Shown here piece after piece: positions 17,676 to 26,237 of a stretch of 34,237 nt of DNA. The notes beneath the pieces were generated by a model that was not told the origin of the DNA, searched no databases, and worked only from the letters and a program-made list of their open reading frames with translations. Source of the DNA: Thermoplasmata archaeon (GTDB lineage Archaea; Thermoplasmatota; Thermoplasmata; Lutacidiplasmatales; UBA184); contig JASHSX010000138.1 in the NCBI GenBank assembly GCA_030040865.1, positions 1 to 34,237 on the forward strand. Direction: 5' to 3'. Numbering within the stretch: position 1 is the first letter of the stretch; each line of letters opens with the position of its first letter. Both the position numbers and the translations under genes were made by a program.

Positions 17676-17990
17676 TCAGTCGACGATCCGAAGCTCGACC
17701 CGGAGTCGCTCGGCGACGTGACGCAGCAGCGCGACCTGTTCCTCGGTGACCGTGGCCCGCGACATCGCCCGCCGGTACGCGTGGGCGATCTCCCGGGGGA
17801 CGGGCGTGTTGAAGATCGAGGCCCAGGCCGTGTCGAGCGTCCAGACGCGGGAGCGGAGCGCGACGGCGAGGAGGTTCACCTCGGAGGTCGGGCGTTTGGG
17901 CTCGTTGGGATCGATCCACCCGCGCCGGCGGCTGAGATAGCAGACCGGACGGACCTCCGAGGCGGGCTCGGCCGGAGGGATGCCGCTCAC
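17676..17990 (-). CDS. Hypothetical protein (104 aa)
   Basis: MSGIPPAEPASEVRPVCYLSRRRGWIDPNEPKRPTSEVNLLAVALRSRVWTLDTAWASIFNTPVPREIAHAYRRAMSRATVTEEQVALLRHVAERLRVELRIVD; mixed protein-like composition, fits between neighbours, no family recognised. Confidence 0.5.
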   Translation of the reverse strand: MSGIPPAEPASEVRPVCYLSRRRGWIDPNEPKRPTSEVNLLAVALRSRVWTLDTAWASIFNTPVPREIAHAYRRAMSRATVTEEQVALLRHVAERLRVELRIVD

Positions 17991-18095
17991 GAGACGCTCA
18001 CCGACCGGTAGGACCGGCGCTCGGATTTAGCGCCGCGGCCCGTCGGAGGAACGCCGGCGCCCGGGTTCCCGCCGGCCTCGGATCGCGGGGTCGGA

Positions 18096-18168
18096 TGGGC
18101 TCGGCCGGATTCGAACCGGCGGTCTTCGCTGTGTGAGAGCGACGTCTTAACCGCTGGACTACGAGCCC
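18096..18168 (-). tRNA. tRNA-Val(CAC)
   Basis: Minus-strand GGGCTCGTAGTCCAGCGGTTAAGACGTCGCTCTCACACAGCGAAGACCGCCGGTTCGAATCCGGCCGAGCCCA. Acceptor GGGCTCG/CGAGCCC; anticodon arm TCGCT-CTCACAC-AGCGA (CAC); T arm GCCGG-TTCGAAT-CCGGC. Confidence 0.95.
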
Positions 18169-18190
18169 AACGGACGGGGCGAACGTGCCT

Positions 18191-18202
18191 CCTAACTAAA
18201 GG
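18191..18202 (-). promoter_or_regulatory. Putative box A for tRNA-Val
   Basis: CCTTTAGTTAGG on the minus strand, about 28 nt upstream of the tRNA 5' end. Confidence 0.45.
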
Positions 18203-18210
18203 CTTGGAGG

Positions 18211-19080
18211 TCAGAGGGGGACGGCGAGCAGGAGCGGCACGACGAGGCTCGCCGCGATCGTGAGGACGAGCCCGTTGGCGATGGCGAGGGTCCCCGCGTC
18301 CCGGTCGCCGTAGCGCGTGACGAAGTAGAGCGTGGTGTCCATCGAGGTGGCGCCCCCCCACGCCGCGAGCCCCTCCCCGCCCATCCGTCGCCCCGCCGAC
18401 GGCGACAGCAGCATCGTGAGGTTCTCCCGGAAGAAGTTCGTCAGGAAGGCGAGGAGACCGAGGACGGCGCCGACCCGCGCTTCCACGAGCGGCCCGGTGA
18501 GCGAATAGAACCCGAATCCGAGGGACGTCGCGAGCGACACCGAGAGAGGAGTCCCGGAGAGCTCCGCGAAGAGGACGCCCGCGCCGACCGCACCGGCCAC
18601 CGCCGCCCCGATCGGTATCCAGAGCGAGGGCAGCCGGCCCCAAGCGAGGCGAAGACCGAAGCCGACGAGCGCGAGCAGCGCGTACAGCGCGAGCGGGATG
18701 CCGACCGCCGTCGGAAGGGCGACTGCGTGGCCGACGCCGTAGCCGACGACCAGCGCGGCGACCAGCGCCACGCTGAACGGTACGCGTTCGGGCGGGGGAC
18801 GGTCCGCCGCCGGTCCGGCGGGGGTGGGGCGGAGCCGAGCGAGCCCGAGGTAGACGCCCGCGGTGAGGGCCAGGATGAGCCCGACGAACGCAAGAGCGAG
18901 GGGGATCGTGACGAGGAGACTTCCCGGCGGGATCCCGTTCAGCGACGCCCCGAGGAGGGCGACGAGGACGACGATCGTCGCGAGGGTGAGACGACCCACC
19001 CACGGGGTCGACGGGCGCACGATCGCGCCCGCGATCAGGCCGCCGGCGAGCGCAAGGTAGAGGAACGGGTCGAACGCCAC
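18211..19080 (-). CDS. LysO-like lysine exporter family (DUF340) membrane protein
   Basis: SLATSLGFGFYSLTGPLVEARVGAVLGLLAFLTNFFRENLTMLLSPSAGRRMGGEGLAAWGGATSMDTTLYFVTRYGDRDAGTLAIANGLVLT carries the GFGxYSLTG, NFxRE and GGATSMDTTL pattern of LysO/YbjE. About 8 or more hydrophobic helices. Confidence 0.85.
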   Translation of the reverse strand: MAFDPFLYLALAGGLIAGAIVRPSTPWVGRLTLATIVVLVALLGASLNGIPPGSLLVTIPLALAFVGLILALTAGVYLGLARLRPTPAGPAADRPPPERVPFSVALVAALVVGYGVGHAVALPTAVGIPLALYALLALVGFGLRLAWGRLPSLWIPIGAAVAGAVGAGVLFAELSGTPLSVSLATSLGFGFYSLTGPLVEARVGAVLGLLAFLTNFFRENLTMLLSPSAGRRMGGEGLAAWGGATSMDTTLYFVTRYGDRDAGTLAIANGLVLTIAASLVVPLLLAVPL

Positions 19081-19087
19081 AGCCGGT

Positions 19088-20515
19088 TCAGGAGTTCCCG
19101 GCGCGGCGGCGGCGGGGGGGCGGCGTGCCGAGCGAGACCGTCTGGTCCCGCGCGGGGCCGTAGCCGACGAACTCCACCGGGACGCCCGTCTCGATCGCGA
19201 TGAAGCCGAGGAACTCCTTGAGCGTCGGCGGGAGCGCGGCCGCTCCCTCGGAACGCAACCGCTCGTGGAGCCGCTCGTGGAACTCCGGCCACCCCGGCTT
19301 CGTCTCGTAGATCGGCTCGGCCTTCGCGAGCTCCTCCGCTTGCGCCGGCAGGAGGTCGCGTACCGTGCGCCCGTCGGGCATCCGGTACCCGACGCACACC
19401 GGCACCCGCTCCCGCCCTCCGAGCGCGTCGACCTTCGTGATCGCGAACGAGGTGAACCCGTTCAACCGGGACGCGTAGCGCAGCAGGACGAGGTCGAGGG
19501 AGCCGCACCGGCGCGGCCGTCCCGTGGTGGCGCCCCGTTCCCCGCCGACCCTCCGGAGGTACTCGCCCCAGTCGCCGGTGTCCTCGGTCGGGAACGGCCC
19601 CTCGCCGACCCGGGTCGTGTACGCCTTCGAGACCCCGACGACCCGGTCGAGCTCGGTGGGCGGGATCCCGCTCCCGAGGAGAGCGCCCGCGCTCGTGGGG
19701 TGCGAGCTCGAGACGTACGGGTAGGTGCCGTAGTCGACGTCGAGGAGCGCGCTCTGCGCCCCCTCGATCAGGATCGGCTCGCCGCGGTCGATGGCGCCCC
19801 AGACGATCGGCTCCGTCGGCCGGACGAACGGGGCGAGTCGACCGCCCGTTTCGAGGAGCTGCCCCAGGAGGTCGGCGAAGGGCGGGAGGTTCGCGAGGTG
19901 CGTCTTCGTCGCGTAGAGGAGCTTCAGCCGCTCCTCGAGGATCGCGGGGTGGCCCAGGTCCCCGTAGCGGATCCCCCATCGTCCGGCCCGGTCGGCGTAG
20001 GCGGGGCCGACGCCCCGCCGCGTCGTGCCGAGGCCCGCGCCCGGCGCCGTGCGGCTCCTCAGGTCGTCCTCCCACGCATCCTCGACCTCGTGGACGGGGA
20101 GGAGGACGTGGGCGCGGTCCGAGATCACGACCTCGCCGCGCAACAGGCCGCGTCCCTCGAGCTCCCGCAGCTCCTCCTCGAACTTGAACGGCTGAATGAC
20201 CATCCCGGGGCCGCTCACGCCGACGACTCCGTGGCGGAGCGCGCCGCACGCGACCTGGTGGAGGACGATCTTCCCCTCGGGCAGGACGATCGTGTGGCCG
20301 GTGTTCGGCCCGCCGCCCGAGCGGACGACGTAGCGCGCGTCGGCCGCGAGGTAGTCCGAGATCTTCCCCTTCGCTTCGTCGCCGAACTGCGCGCCGAGGA
20401 CGATCGTGACGGTCGTACGGCTCCCCCGAGCCGGAGGGGAACGTGCCGCGTAGATGTCGCTTGTGTCTACCGGTCCGTGCGCTACCCTCGCGCGCCACGG
20501 CGTGCGGTACCCCAA
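19088..20515 (-). CDS. purA: Adenylosuccinate synthetase
   Basis: VTIVLGAQFGDEAKGKISDYLAADARYVVRSGGGPNTGHTIV, GPGMVIQPFKFEEEL, TTRRGVGPAYADRAGRWGIRYGDL, ILIEGAQSALLDVDYGTYPYVSSSHPTSAGALLGSGIPP, TGRPRRCGSLDLVLLRYASRLNGFTSFAITKVDALGG. Only TTG at 20515 is an in-frame ATG/GTG/TTG start upstream of the conserved N-terminus. Confidence 0.93.
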   Translation of the reverse strand: MGYRTPWRARVAHGPVDTSDIYAARSPPARGSRTTVTIVLGAQFGDEAKGKISDYLAADARYVVRSGGGPNTGHTIVLPEGKIVLHQVACGALRHGVVGVSGPGMVIQPFKFEEELRELEGRGLLRGEVVISDRAHVLLPVHEVEDAWEDDLRSRTAPGAGLGTTRRGVGPAYADRAGRWGIRYGDLGHPAILEERLKLLYATKTHLANLPPFADLLGQLLETGGRLAPFVRPTEPIVWGAIDRGEPILIEGAQSALLDVDYGTYPYVSSSHPTSAGALLGSGIPPTELDRVVGVSKAYTTRVGEGPFPTEDTGDWGEYLRRVGGERGATTGRPRRCGSLDLVLLRYASRLNGFTSFAITKVDALGGRERVPVCVGYRMPDGRTVRDLLPAQAEELAKAEPIYETKPGWPEFHERLHERLRSEGAAALPPTLKEFLGFIAIETGVPVEFVGYGPARDQTVSLGTPPPRRRRAGNS

Positions 20516-20547
20516 CGGTAAAGAGGAGTACCGGGGTCCGCGGCGGA

Positions 20548-21678
20548 ATGGTCGCCCAGCGGGCCCGCGATGCGGAGCTCTCGGGGATCCGGCGGATGTT
20601 CGAGGGCGCTCCCCCGAACGCGATCAACCTGGGGCTCGGGGAGCCCGACTTCGACCCACCGCCCGAGGTCGTCGAAGCGCTCGTGCGCGCCGTTCGCAAC
20701 GGCATGAACCACTACGGTCCCTCCGCCGGCCTCGCGAGCCTGCGGACGAAGATCGCCGAACGGTACCGCGACCGCCTCGCCTCGACCTCGGCGGAGAACG
20801 TGATCGTGACGGCGGGCGGTTCGGAGGCGCTCATGGCGACGGCCCTCGCCCTCTACGATCCCGGCGACCGGGTGCTCGTGCCGAACCCCGGGTTCGTGCT
20901 CTACGCGCCGCACGCTCGGCTCGCCGGCGCGACGCCGGTGCCGTACTCGCTCGCCGAGGAGCGGCGCCACCAGCCCGACTTCGACGAACTCGAACGGATC
21001 GTGACCCCGAGGACGCGGGCGATCGTCGTGAACAGCCCGTCCAACCCGACCGGCGCGGTCTTCGGCCCCAAGGTCGTGGACCGAATGGTCCGGTTCGCCG
21101 AGGACCACGACCTCACGATCGTCTCCGACGAGGTGTACGAGGAGATCGTCTACGACGGGCCGAGCCCGACGTTCTGGGGTCGTACGGACCGGGTCGTGAT
21201 CGTGAACTCGTTCTCGAAGACGCTCGCGATGACCGGCTGGCGGCTCGGGTTCCTGGTCGCGCCCCGACCCCTCGCGATCGAGCTCAACAAGATGCACTAC
21301 CACATCGTGGCGTGCCCGTCGACGCCGGCCCAGGCGGCGGTCCTCGAGGGGCTGTCGTCGGAGCGCAGTGCGCTCGCTCGCATGGTGCGCGAGTTCCGCG
21401 TCCGGCGCGACCTCGTCGTCCGCCGCCTGCGCGCGATGCCCGGCGTCTCCGTCGTGCCGCCGGAAGGAGCGTTCTACGCGTTCCCGCGGTTCGCCTGGGA
21501 CCGCTCGTCGACGGAGATCGCGCGCGCCCTTCTGGGGCGCGGGGTGATCACGACGCCGGGCGACGCGTTCGGGTCGCTGGGCGCCGGCCACCTGAGGCTG
21601 TCGTTCGCCGCGTCGCGGGCGAACCTCGAGAAGGGGCTCGGGATCCTGGGCGACTACGGCGCCGGGGTGGCCGGATGA
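20548..21678 (+). CDS. Class I aminotransferase (aspartate/aromatic aminotransferase-like)
   Basis: AINLGLGEPDFDPPPEVVEALVRAVRNGMNHYGPSAGLASLRTKIAERY, VTAGGSEALMATALALYDPGDRVLVPNPGFVLY, VVNSPSNPTGAVF, IVSDEVYEEIVYDG, VNSFSKTLAMTGWRLGFL. Confidence 0.95.
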   Translation: MVAQRARDAELSGIRRMFEGAPPNAINLGLGEPDFDPPPEVVEALVRAVRNGMNHYGPSAGLASLRTKIAERYRDRLASTSAENVIVTAGGSEALMATALALYDPGDRVLVPNPGFVLYAPHARLAGATPVPYSLAEERRHQPDFDELERIVTPRTRAIVVNSPSNPTGAVFGPKVVDRMVRFAEDHDLTIVSDEVYEEIVYDGPSPTFWGRTDRVVIVNSFSKTLAMTGWRLGFLVAPRPLAIELNKMHYHIVACPSTPAQAAVLEGLSSERSALARMVREFRVRRDLVVRRLRAMPGVSVVPPEGAFYAFPRFAWDRSSTEIARALLGRGVITTPGDAFGSLGAGHLRLSFAASRANLEKGLGILGDYGAGVAG

Positions 21679-21751
21679 TCGCCCGCCTCGTGGGCACGGT
21701 GTTCCGGGCGCTTGCCCGTCTGCGGCCCGGCGACGCGGGCCGCGACCTCGA

Positions 21752-22951
21752 TCACGTCGGCGCCGAGCTCGTGCGCCTCGACGCGTCGGGGCGGCCCCCG
21801 TCGACGAGGGCTCGGTAGAGCGCCCGGTGGCGTTCCGTCGCCACCGACCAGTCGTAGCCGAGGGCGCGCTCGGCGCCGTACTCCACGCGGCGTCGGGTCT
21901 CGGGCGCGTCGCCGTCGATCGCCCGCAGGGCGGCCGCGAGCGCCGGGGCGTCCCCGTAGGGGACGAGCCGACCGGCCTTGCCGCCGTCCAGCACCTCCGG
22001 CACGCCGCCCACCGCCGTCGCGACGATCGGCGTGCGCGCGGCCATCGCCTCGAGCAGGACGAGCCCGAACGCCTCCCACTCCGACGGCAGCACGAGCGCC
22101 CGGGCGCCGCGCACGACCGCACGGTACGTGCGCTCGTCCTCGACATGGCCGAGCGGACGGAGCAGGTCCGCGACCCCGAGCCGGCGCGCCTGCTGGGTCA
22201 GCGCCCCGAGCTCGCCCCAGTCGCGACCCATGAGCACGATCGGCTGACGCTCGGCCGACGGGAGGAGCGACAGGCTCTCGACCAAGTAGCGAAGGCCCTT
22301 GTTCGGCGCCAGGCGCCCCACGAACAGGTAGTACGAGGGCGGGAGGCCGTCGGGCCGAGGCGCCTCAGGATCCGGCCGCTGCCACGGAACGAGGTCGATC
22401 CCCGGGGGGATCACCGCGATCGCGTCGCGGGGGGCGAACTCCGCGACGAGCTCGGCCTCGCGCGCCGTCTCGACCACGAGGCTCCGCGCGACGCGGTAGG
22501 CGGTCATCCCGAAGCCGACGTCCTGGAGCCGAAGCATCGTGCGCTTCCAGGTCGGCTCCCGCCGATCGGCCGGGTGGTAGTGCGTCGAGACGACGAGCGG
22601 GATCCCGCGCCGGTCCGCGACCGCCGCCGCCTGGAGGACGTGGCCGTACCGATGAGAGTGCGCGTGGAGGACGTCGGCCCCGCTCCCCGCGAGCCCGTCG
22701 ATGAGGCCGACCATCATCGGGAGCGTGAGCCCCGGCACGAGGCGCTTCCGTACCGGGAAGCGGCGGACCGGCACCCCGTCGACCTCCGGGGACCAGACCG
22801 CCCGCCGCTCCCAGCGTGACTCGTTGTACAGGTCGGAGGCGTAGACCGACACCTCGTCCCCCGCCGCCTTCAGGCGCCGGGTCACCTCGCGCGTCGTCGT
22901 CTCGACGCCCCCGGGGGCGTCGAAGCGCAGGACGACGTGGACGACCTTCAT
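21752..22951 (-). CDS. Glycosyltransferase family 4 (GT-B)
   Basis: MKVVHVVLRFDAPGGVETTTREVTRRLKAAGDEVSVYASD, HAHSHRYGHVLQ, IAVIPPGIDLVPW, YYLFVGRLAPNKGLRYLVESL, LVLPSEWEAFGLVLLEAMAARTPIVATAVGGVPEVL (E-x7-E region). Confidence 0.93.
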   Translation of the reverse strand: MKVVHVVLRFDAPGGVETTTREVTRRLKAAGDEVSVYASDLYNESRWERRAVWSPEVDGVPVRRFPVRKRLVPGLTLPMMVGLIDGLAGSGADVLHAHSHRYGHVLQAAAVADRRGIPLVVSTHYHPADRREPTWKRTMLRLQDVGFGMTAYRVARSLVVETAREAELVAEFAPRDAIAVIPPGIDLVPWQRPDPEAPRPDGLPPSYYLFVGRLAPNKGLRYLVESLSLLPSAERQPIVLMGRDWGELGALTQQARRLGVADLLRPLGHVEDERTYRAVVRGARALVLPSEWEAFGLVLLEAMAARTPIVATAVGGVPEVLDGGKAGRLVPYGDAPALAAALRAIDGDAPETRRRVEYGAERALGYDWSVATERHRALYRALVDGGRPDASRRTSSAPT

Positions 22952-24129
22952 CGCTCGAGGACTTCGCGGTAGAGCGCGTTCACGCGCTCGGCGAGGCGGT
23001 CCCACGTGTACCGCGGGACGATCTCGCGACGACCGTACTCGCCGAGCCGGCCGGCGAGCGAGGCATCGTTCCAGACGGTCCGTATCGCCTCGGCGAGCGC
23101 CGGGACGTCCTTCGGCGGTACCAGGAGGCCGGCCCGGCCGTCCTCGACGAACTCGGGGATCCCCCCGACCCGGGTCGCGACGACCGGCTTCCCCTGGGCC
23201 ATCGCTTCGAGGAGCACGAGCCCGAACGCCTCGTACTCGCTCGGCAGGACGACGAGGCGGGATTCCCGGTACGCGGCCGCGAGGAGCGCATCGCTCGGCA
23301 CGTGCCCCACGATCCGGATCCGGTCCACGAGACCGAGCGAACGGGCGCGCTGCTCGACCGGCCGCTGCATGCCGCCGTCGCCGCCGACGAGCACGAGGCG
23401 CGCCGTGGGGTCGGACTGCGCGAGCGGGCGGAACGCCTCGACGAGCTCGAGCAGTCCCTTGTTCGAGGCGAGGCGTCCCACGAACAGGAGGTACGGCCCG
23501 TCGAGGCCGTAGCGGTCCGAGAACGGGTGTTCGCCCGCCGGCGGCTCGGGGAGCGCGCGGCGGCCCGGCGGGATGATCGACACGGGCGGCAGCGGGAAGT
23601 CGAGCTCCCGGAGGAGCCGCTCCTCCTCCCGGCTCTGCACGATGACCCGGGCCGCCGGCGCGAGGAGCCGCTTCGCGAGGTGCCCGTCGTAGAAGCCGCG
23701 CAGCTGGTGGCGGAACCAACCGCCGTAGATCGACCAGGCCGGGTGGAAGTGGGCCGTGAGGACGAACGGGGTCCCCGCGCGGCTGTGGTGGCGCCGGGCG
23801 ACGGCGAGCTGGTGCGTCCCGTACGTGTGCACGTGCACGATGTCGGGTCGGGCGGCCGCGACGGCGCGCCCGAGCCCCCGGAAGAACGGGTAGTGGAGCT
23901 CGCCCGGCATCGAGACGACCGGGATCCGGTGGATCGTCCCGTACGGCGCCCGTTCCGTGCGGGGGACGCTCGGGGGGAGCGGTTCGATCGGGATCTCGCG
24001 GAAGAGGTCGCTCGTGAAGATGTCGACCGAGTGGCCCATCGCCGCGAGGCGCGGGGCGAGCTCGCCCACGTGCTGCTCGACCCCGCCGGGGGCCGGCGGG
24101 AACCGGGTCGACAGCTGGGCGACCTTCAC
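22948..24129 (-). CDS. Glycosyltransferase family 4 (GT-B), tandem paralogue of the next gene
   Basis: GTG start at 24129: (M)KVAQLSTRFPPAPGGVEQHVGELAPRLAAMGHSVDIFTSD, IVHVHTYGTHQLAVARRH, VSIIPPGRRALPEPP, YLLFVGRLASNKGLLELVEAF, VVLPSEYEAFGLVLLEAMAQGKPVVATRVGGIPEFV. 4-bp overlap with the 21752..22951 gene. Confidence 0.93.
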   Translation of the reverse strand: MKVAQLSTRFPPAPGGVEQHVGELAPRLAAMGHSVDIFTSDLFREIPIEPLPPSVPRTERAPYGTIHRIPVVSMPGELHYPFFRGLGRAVAAARPDIVHVHTYGTHQLAVARRHHSRAGTPFVLTAHFHPAWSIYGGWFRHQLRGFYDGHLAKRLLAPAARVIVQSREEERLLRELDFPLPPVSIIPPGRRALPEPPAGEHPFSDRYGLDGPYLLFVGRLASNKGLLELVEAFRPLAQSDPTARLVLVGGDGGMQRPVEQRARSLGLVDRIRIVGHVPSDALLAAAYRESRLVVLPSEYEAFGLVLLEAMAQGKPVVATRVGGIPEFVEDGRAGLLVPPKDVPALAEAIRTVWNDASLAGRLGEYGRREIVPRYTWDRLAERVNALYREVLER

Positions 24130-24185
24130 GGGGACGGACCTTCCCCTCGGATACTTGACGGCAAGGGTTCGGCGGAGGCGGCGCG

Positions 24186-25298
24186 CTAGGCGAGGGAGCG
24201 GGTGGCGGCGAGCCGCTGGGCGTACTTCTTGTAGATCTCGGTCGCGCGCGCGACCGATTCGATCTTCACGTACTCGTTCGCCTGGTGCGACAGCTCCTCC
24301 TCGCCGGCGCCCAGGATGACGACGCGCGGGTTCACCTGGGTGTAGTGGACCGCCTCGGACGCGTGGACGAGGACCGTCGACTCGGCCTGGGCGACGTCCC
24401 GCAGGAGCTTCACGTGCTCCGCGTTCGGATCGATCTGGACGGCCGGCATCGTGAGGATCCGGCGGAGCGTGAACGGCGTCTTGATCCGGCGCAGGTGCTC
24501 CTCGATCTCGTGGTACAGCTGATCGGGCGTGTACGGCGGCGGGAAGCGAATGTCGACCTCCGCCGTCGCCTTGTTCGGGACGACGTTCAGGCGGGTGCCG
24601 CCGTTGAACGTCCCGATGTTGAGCGTCACGCTCCCGAGCTCGGGGTGCGCGATGCGGCCCTTGAACGACTCCAGGCCCCGGAGGATGCGCATCATCTTGC
24701 CGATCGCGTTCTCCCCCAGGTGGGGCATCGCGCCGTGGGCCGCCTTCCCCCGCGTCTCGATCGAGAGGTCGAGGACGCCCTTCTCCGCGTAGGCGACCCT
24801 GAGCCCGGTCGGTTCGCCGACGATCACGGCCTTGGCCCGGCGGAGGGGAAGGGTCTTGGCGAGCGCCGTCGCACCCTGCATGGTCGTCTCCTCGTCGGTC
24901 GTGAAGGCGAGGACGACCGGGATCTTCCGCGCGATGAGGTCCTGCGCGGCCTCGAGCATCGCGACGACGGTGCCCTTCATGTCGGCCGCCCCGCGCCCGT
25001 ACATCCGGCCCGAGGCGAGCTGGCTCTGCGAGAAGCTCCAGTAGTCGCCGACCGGTGGCGTGTCCAGGTGCCCCGAGAGGACGAGACCGCCCTGGCCGAA
25101 CTCGGCGAGCAGGCTCGGCGCCGCGGCGTCGCCGAAGAGCGTGTTGCGCATGTGGATCTGGTCGGTGAACGACTGGACGTAGTCGAGCACCTCCTGCTTG
25201 TCGGAGAAGGGGTCGCTCGGGATCTTGATCAGCTCCGCGAGCATGTCCACCATCTGACGCTTCACCGAGGGCCGTACCTCCGGGCGCCCGGGCACCAC
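24186..25298 (-). CDS. M20 family metallopeptidase (ArgE/DapE/carboxypeptidase-like)
   Basis: LVLSGHLDTPPVGD, GRMYGRGAADMKGTVVAMLEAAQDL, VLAFTTDEETTMQGA, IVGEPTGLRVAYAEKGVLDLSIETRGKAAHGAMPHLGENAIGKM, NVVPNKATAEVDIRFPP. GTG start. Confidence 0.93.
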   Translation of the reverse strand: MVPGRPEVRPSVKRQMVDMLAELIKIPSDPFSDKQEVLDYVQSFTDQIHMRNTLFGDAAAPSLLAEFGQGGLVLSGHLDTPPVGDYWSFSQSQLASGRMYGRGAADMKGTVVAMLEAAQDLIARKIPVVLAFTTDEETTMQGATALAKTLPLRRAKAVIVGEPTGLRVAYAEKGVLDLSIETRGKAAHGAMPHLGENAIGKMMRILRGLESFKGRIAHPELGSVTLNIGTFNGGTRLNVVPNKATAEVDIRFPPPYTPDQLYHEIEEHLRRIKTPFTLRRILTMPAVQIDPNAEHVKLLRDVAQAESTVLVHASEAVHYTQVNPRVVILGAGEEELSHQANEYVKIESVARATEIYKKYAQRLAATRSLA

Positions 25299-25337
25299 CC
25301 CCGGCGCGCGCTGCGGGGGCTAAGGGGCCGGCGTGCC

Positions 25338-26231
25338 TTAATCGTGGCGGTGCGCGGGGGTGCCCCCGAGCACCCGACGGCGGCTCACGGCCAGCGCCCG
25401 GGCATACCCGTCGGGCGAGCCGACCGATCGCCATTCTCCGAGCCGGGGTTCGAGGACGAGGGCCGCGACCCGGCCCCCCTCGTTCACCACGGTGCGGATC
25501 CCGTCCGTGAGCTCGAGCTCGGCCGGGCGCTCGAGGCGCCGGTACCGCTCGAGCGCGGGGAAGATCGTAGGGCGGAACGCGTAGACCGCCGTGGCCGCCC
25601 AATGCGAGCGGGGGCGTTTCGGCTTCTCGACGAGGGAGCTCACGGCGAGCCGTCGGATCCCGTCGACCGGCATGCCGCGCCTTCCCTCGATCACCCCGTA
25701 GCGTCGCGGATCGGCGACCCGTCTCACGAGCAGCACGGCGTCGAGCCGCTCGCGCTCGAGGAGTCGGACCATCGTGCCGACGAGCGCCCCCCGGTGGCGC
25801 TCGAACAGTACGCCGTCACCGGCGTGGAGCACGAACGGCCGATCGCCGACGCTCGGGCGGCTCGCGAGCACGGCATCCCCGAACCCCGCCGGACGGCGCT
25901 GCACTGCGCATCGGAACCGTAGCCCGCGGATCGTCCGGTAGAATCGCCGGGTGTCGGCCAGGCGGTCCGCGTGCGCCCGGTGCCGCTCGAGGAACCGCGC
26001 GTCCAGCGCGAAGTAGCTCCGGACGAAGTCGCGGTCCTTCGGCTGAACGACGAGCGTGAACGCGTCCGCGCCGGCGTCGACGAGGTCCTCGACCACGAGG
26101 TGCGCGATCGGCTTCAGCACCGGGCGGCCGTTCTCGCCCGCGTCGAAGAGCGGCAAGAACTCCTTGCGGAGGCCGCGGGTCCAGGGCAGCATCCGGGTCC
26201 CCTCGCCGGCGAGGGTGACCACCGCCTGCAT
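25338..26231 (-). CDS. UTP-glucose-1-phosphate uridylyltransferase-like (GalU-type) nucleotidyltransferase
   Basis: MQAVVTLAGEGTRMLPWTRGLRKEFLPLFDAGENGRPVLKPIAHLVVEDLVDAGADAFTLVVQPKDRDFVRSYF, FVLHAGDGVLFE, RYGVIEGRRG, SLVEKPKRP, ELELTDGIRTVVNEGGRVAALVLEPRLGEWRSVGSPDGYARAL. Confidence 0.88.
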   Translation of the reverse strand: MQAVVTLAGEGTRMLPWTRGLRKEFLPLFDAGENGRPVLKPIAHLVVEDLVDAGADAFTLVVQPKDRDFVRSYFALDARFLERHRAHADRLADTRRFYRTIRGLRFRCAVQRRPAGFGDAVLASRPSVGDRPFVLHAGDGVLFERHRGALVGTMVRLLERERLDAVLLVRRVADPRRYGVIEGRRGMPVDGIRRLAVSSLVEKPKRPRSHWAATAVYAFRPTIFPALERYRRLERPAELELTDGIRTVVNEGGRVAALVLEPRLGEWRSVGSPDGYARALAVSRRRVLGGTPAHRHD

Positions 26232-26237
26232 CGGGTC

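Noticed and set aside
19035-20705. 556-aa minus-strand ORF
   Set aside because: Alternative frame over purA; the purA frame has full family motifs.
21675-21818. Small ORF/tail MIARLVGTVFRALARLRPGD... after the class I aminotransferase
   Set aside because: Short, Arg-rich, antisense to the GT4 3' end; no independent support.
22948-25602. 884-aa minus-strand ORF appearing to fuse an upstream segment to a GT4
   Set aside because: Only the part from the GTG at 24129 is GT4-like; the upstream portion is an out-of-frame reading of the M20 gene.
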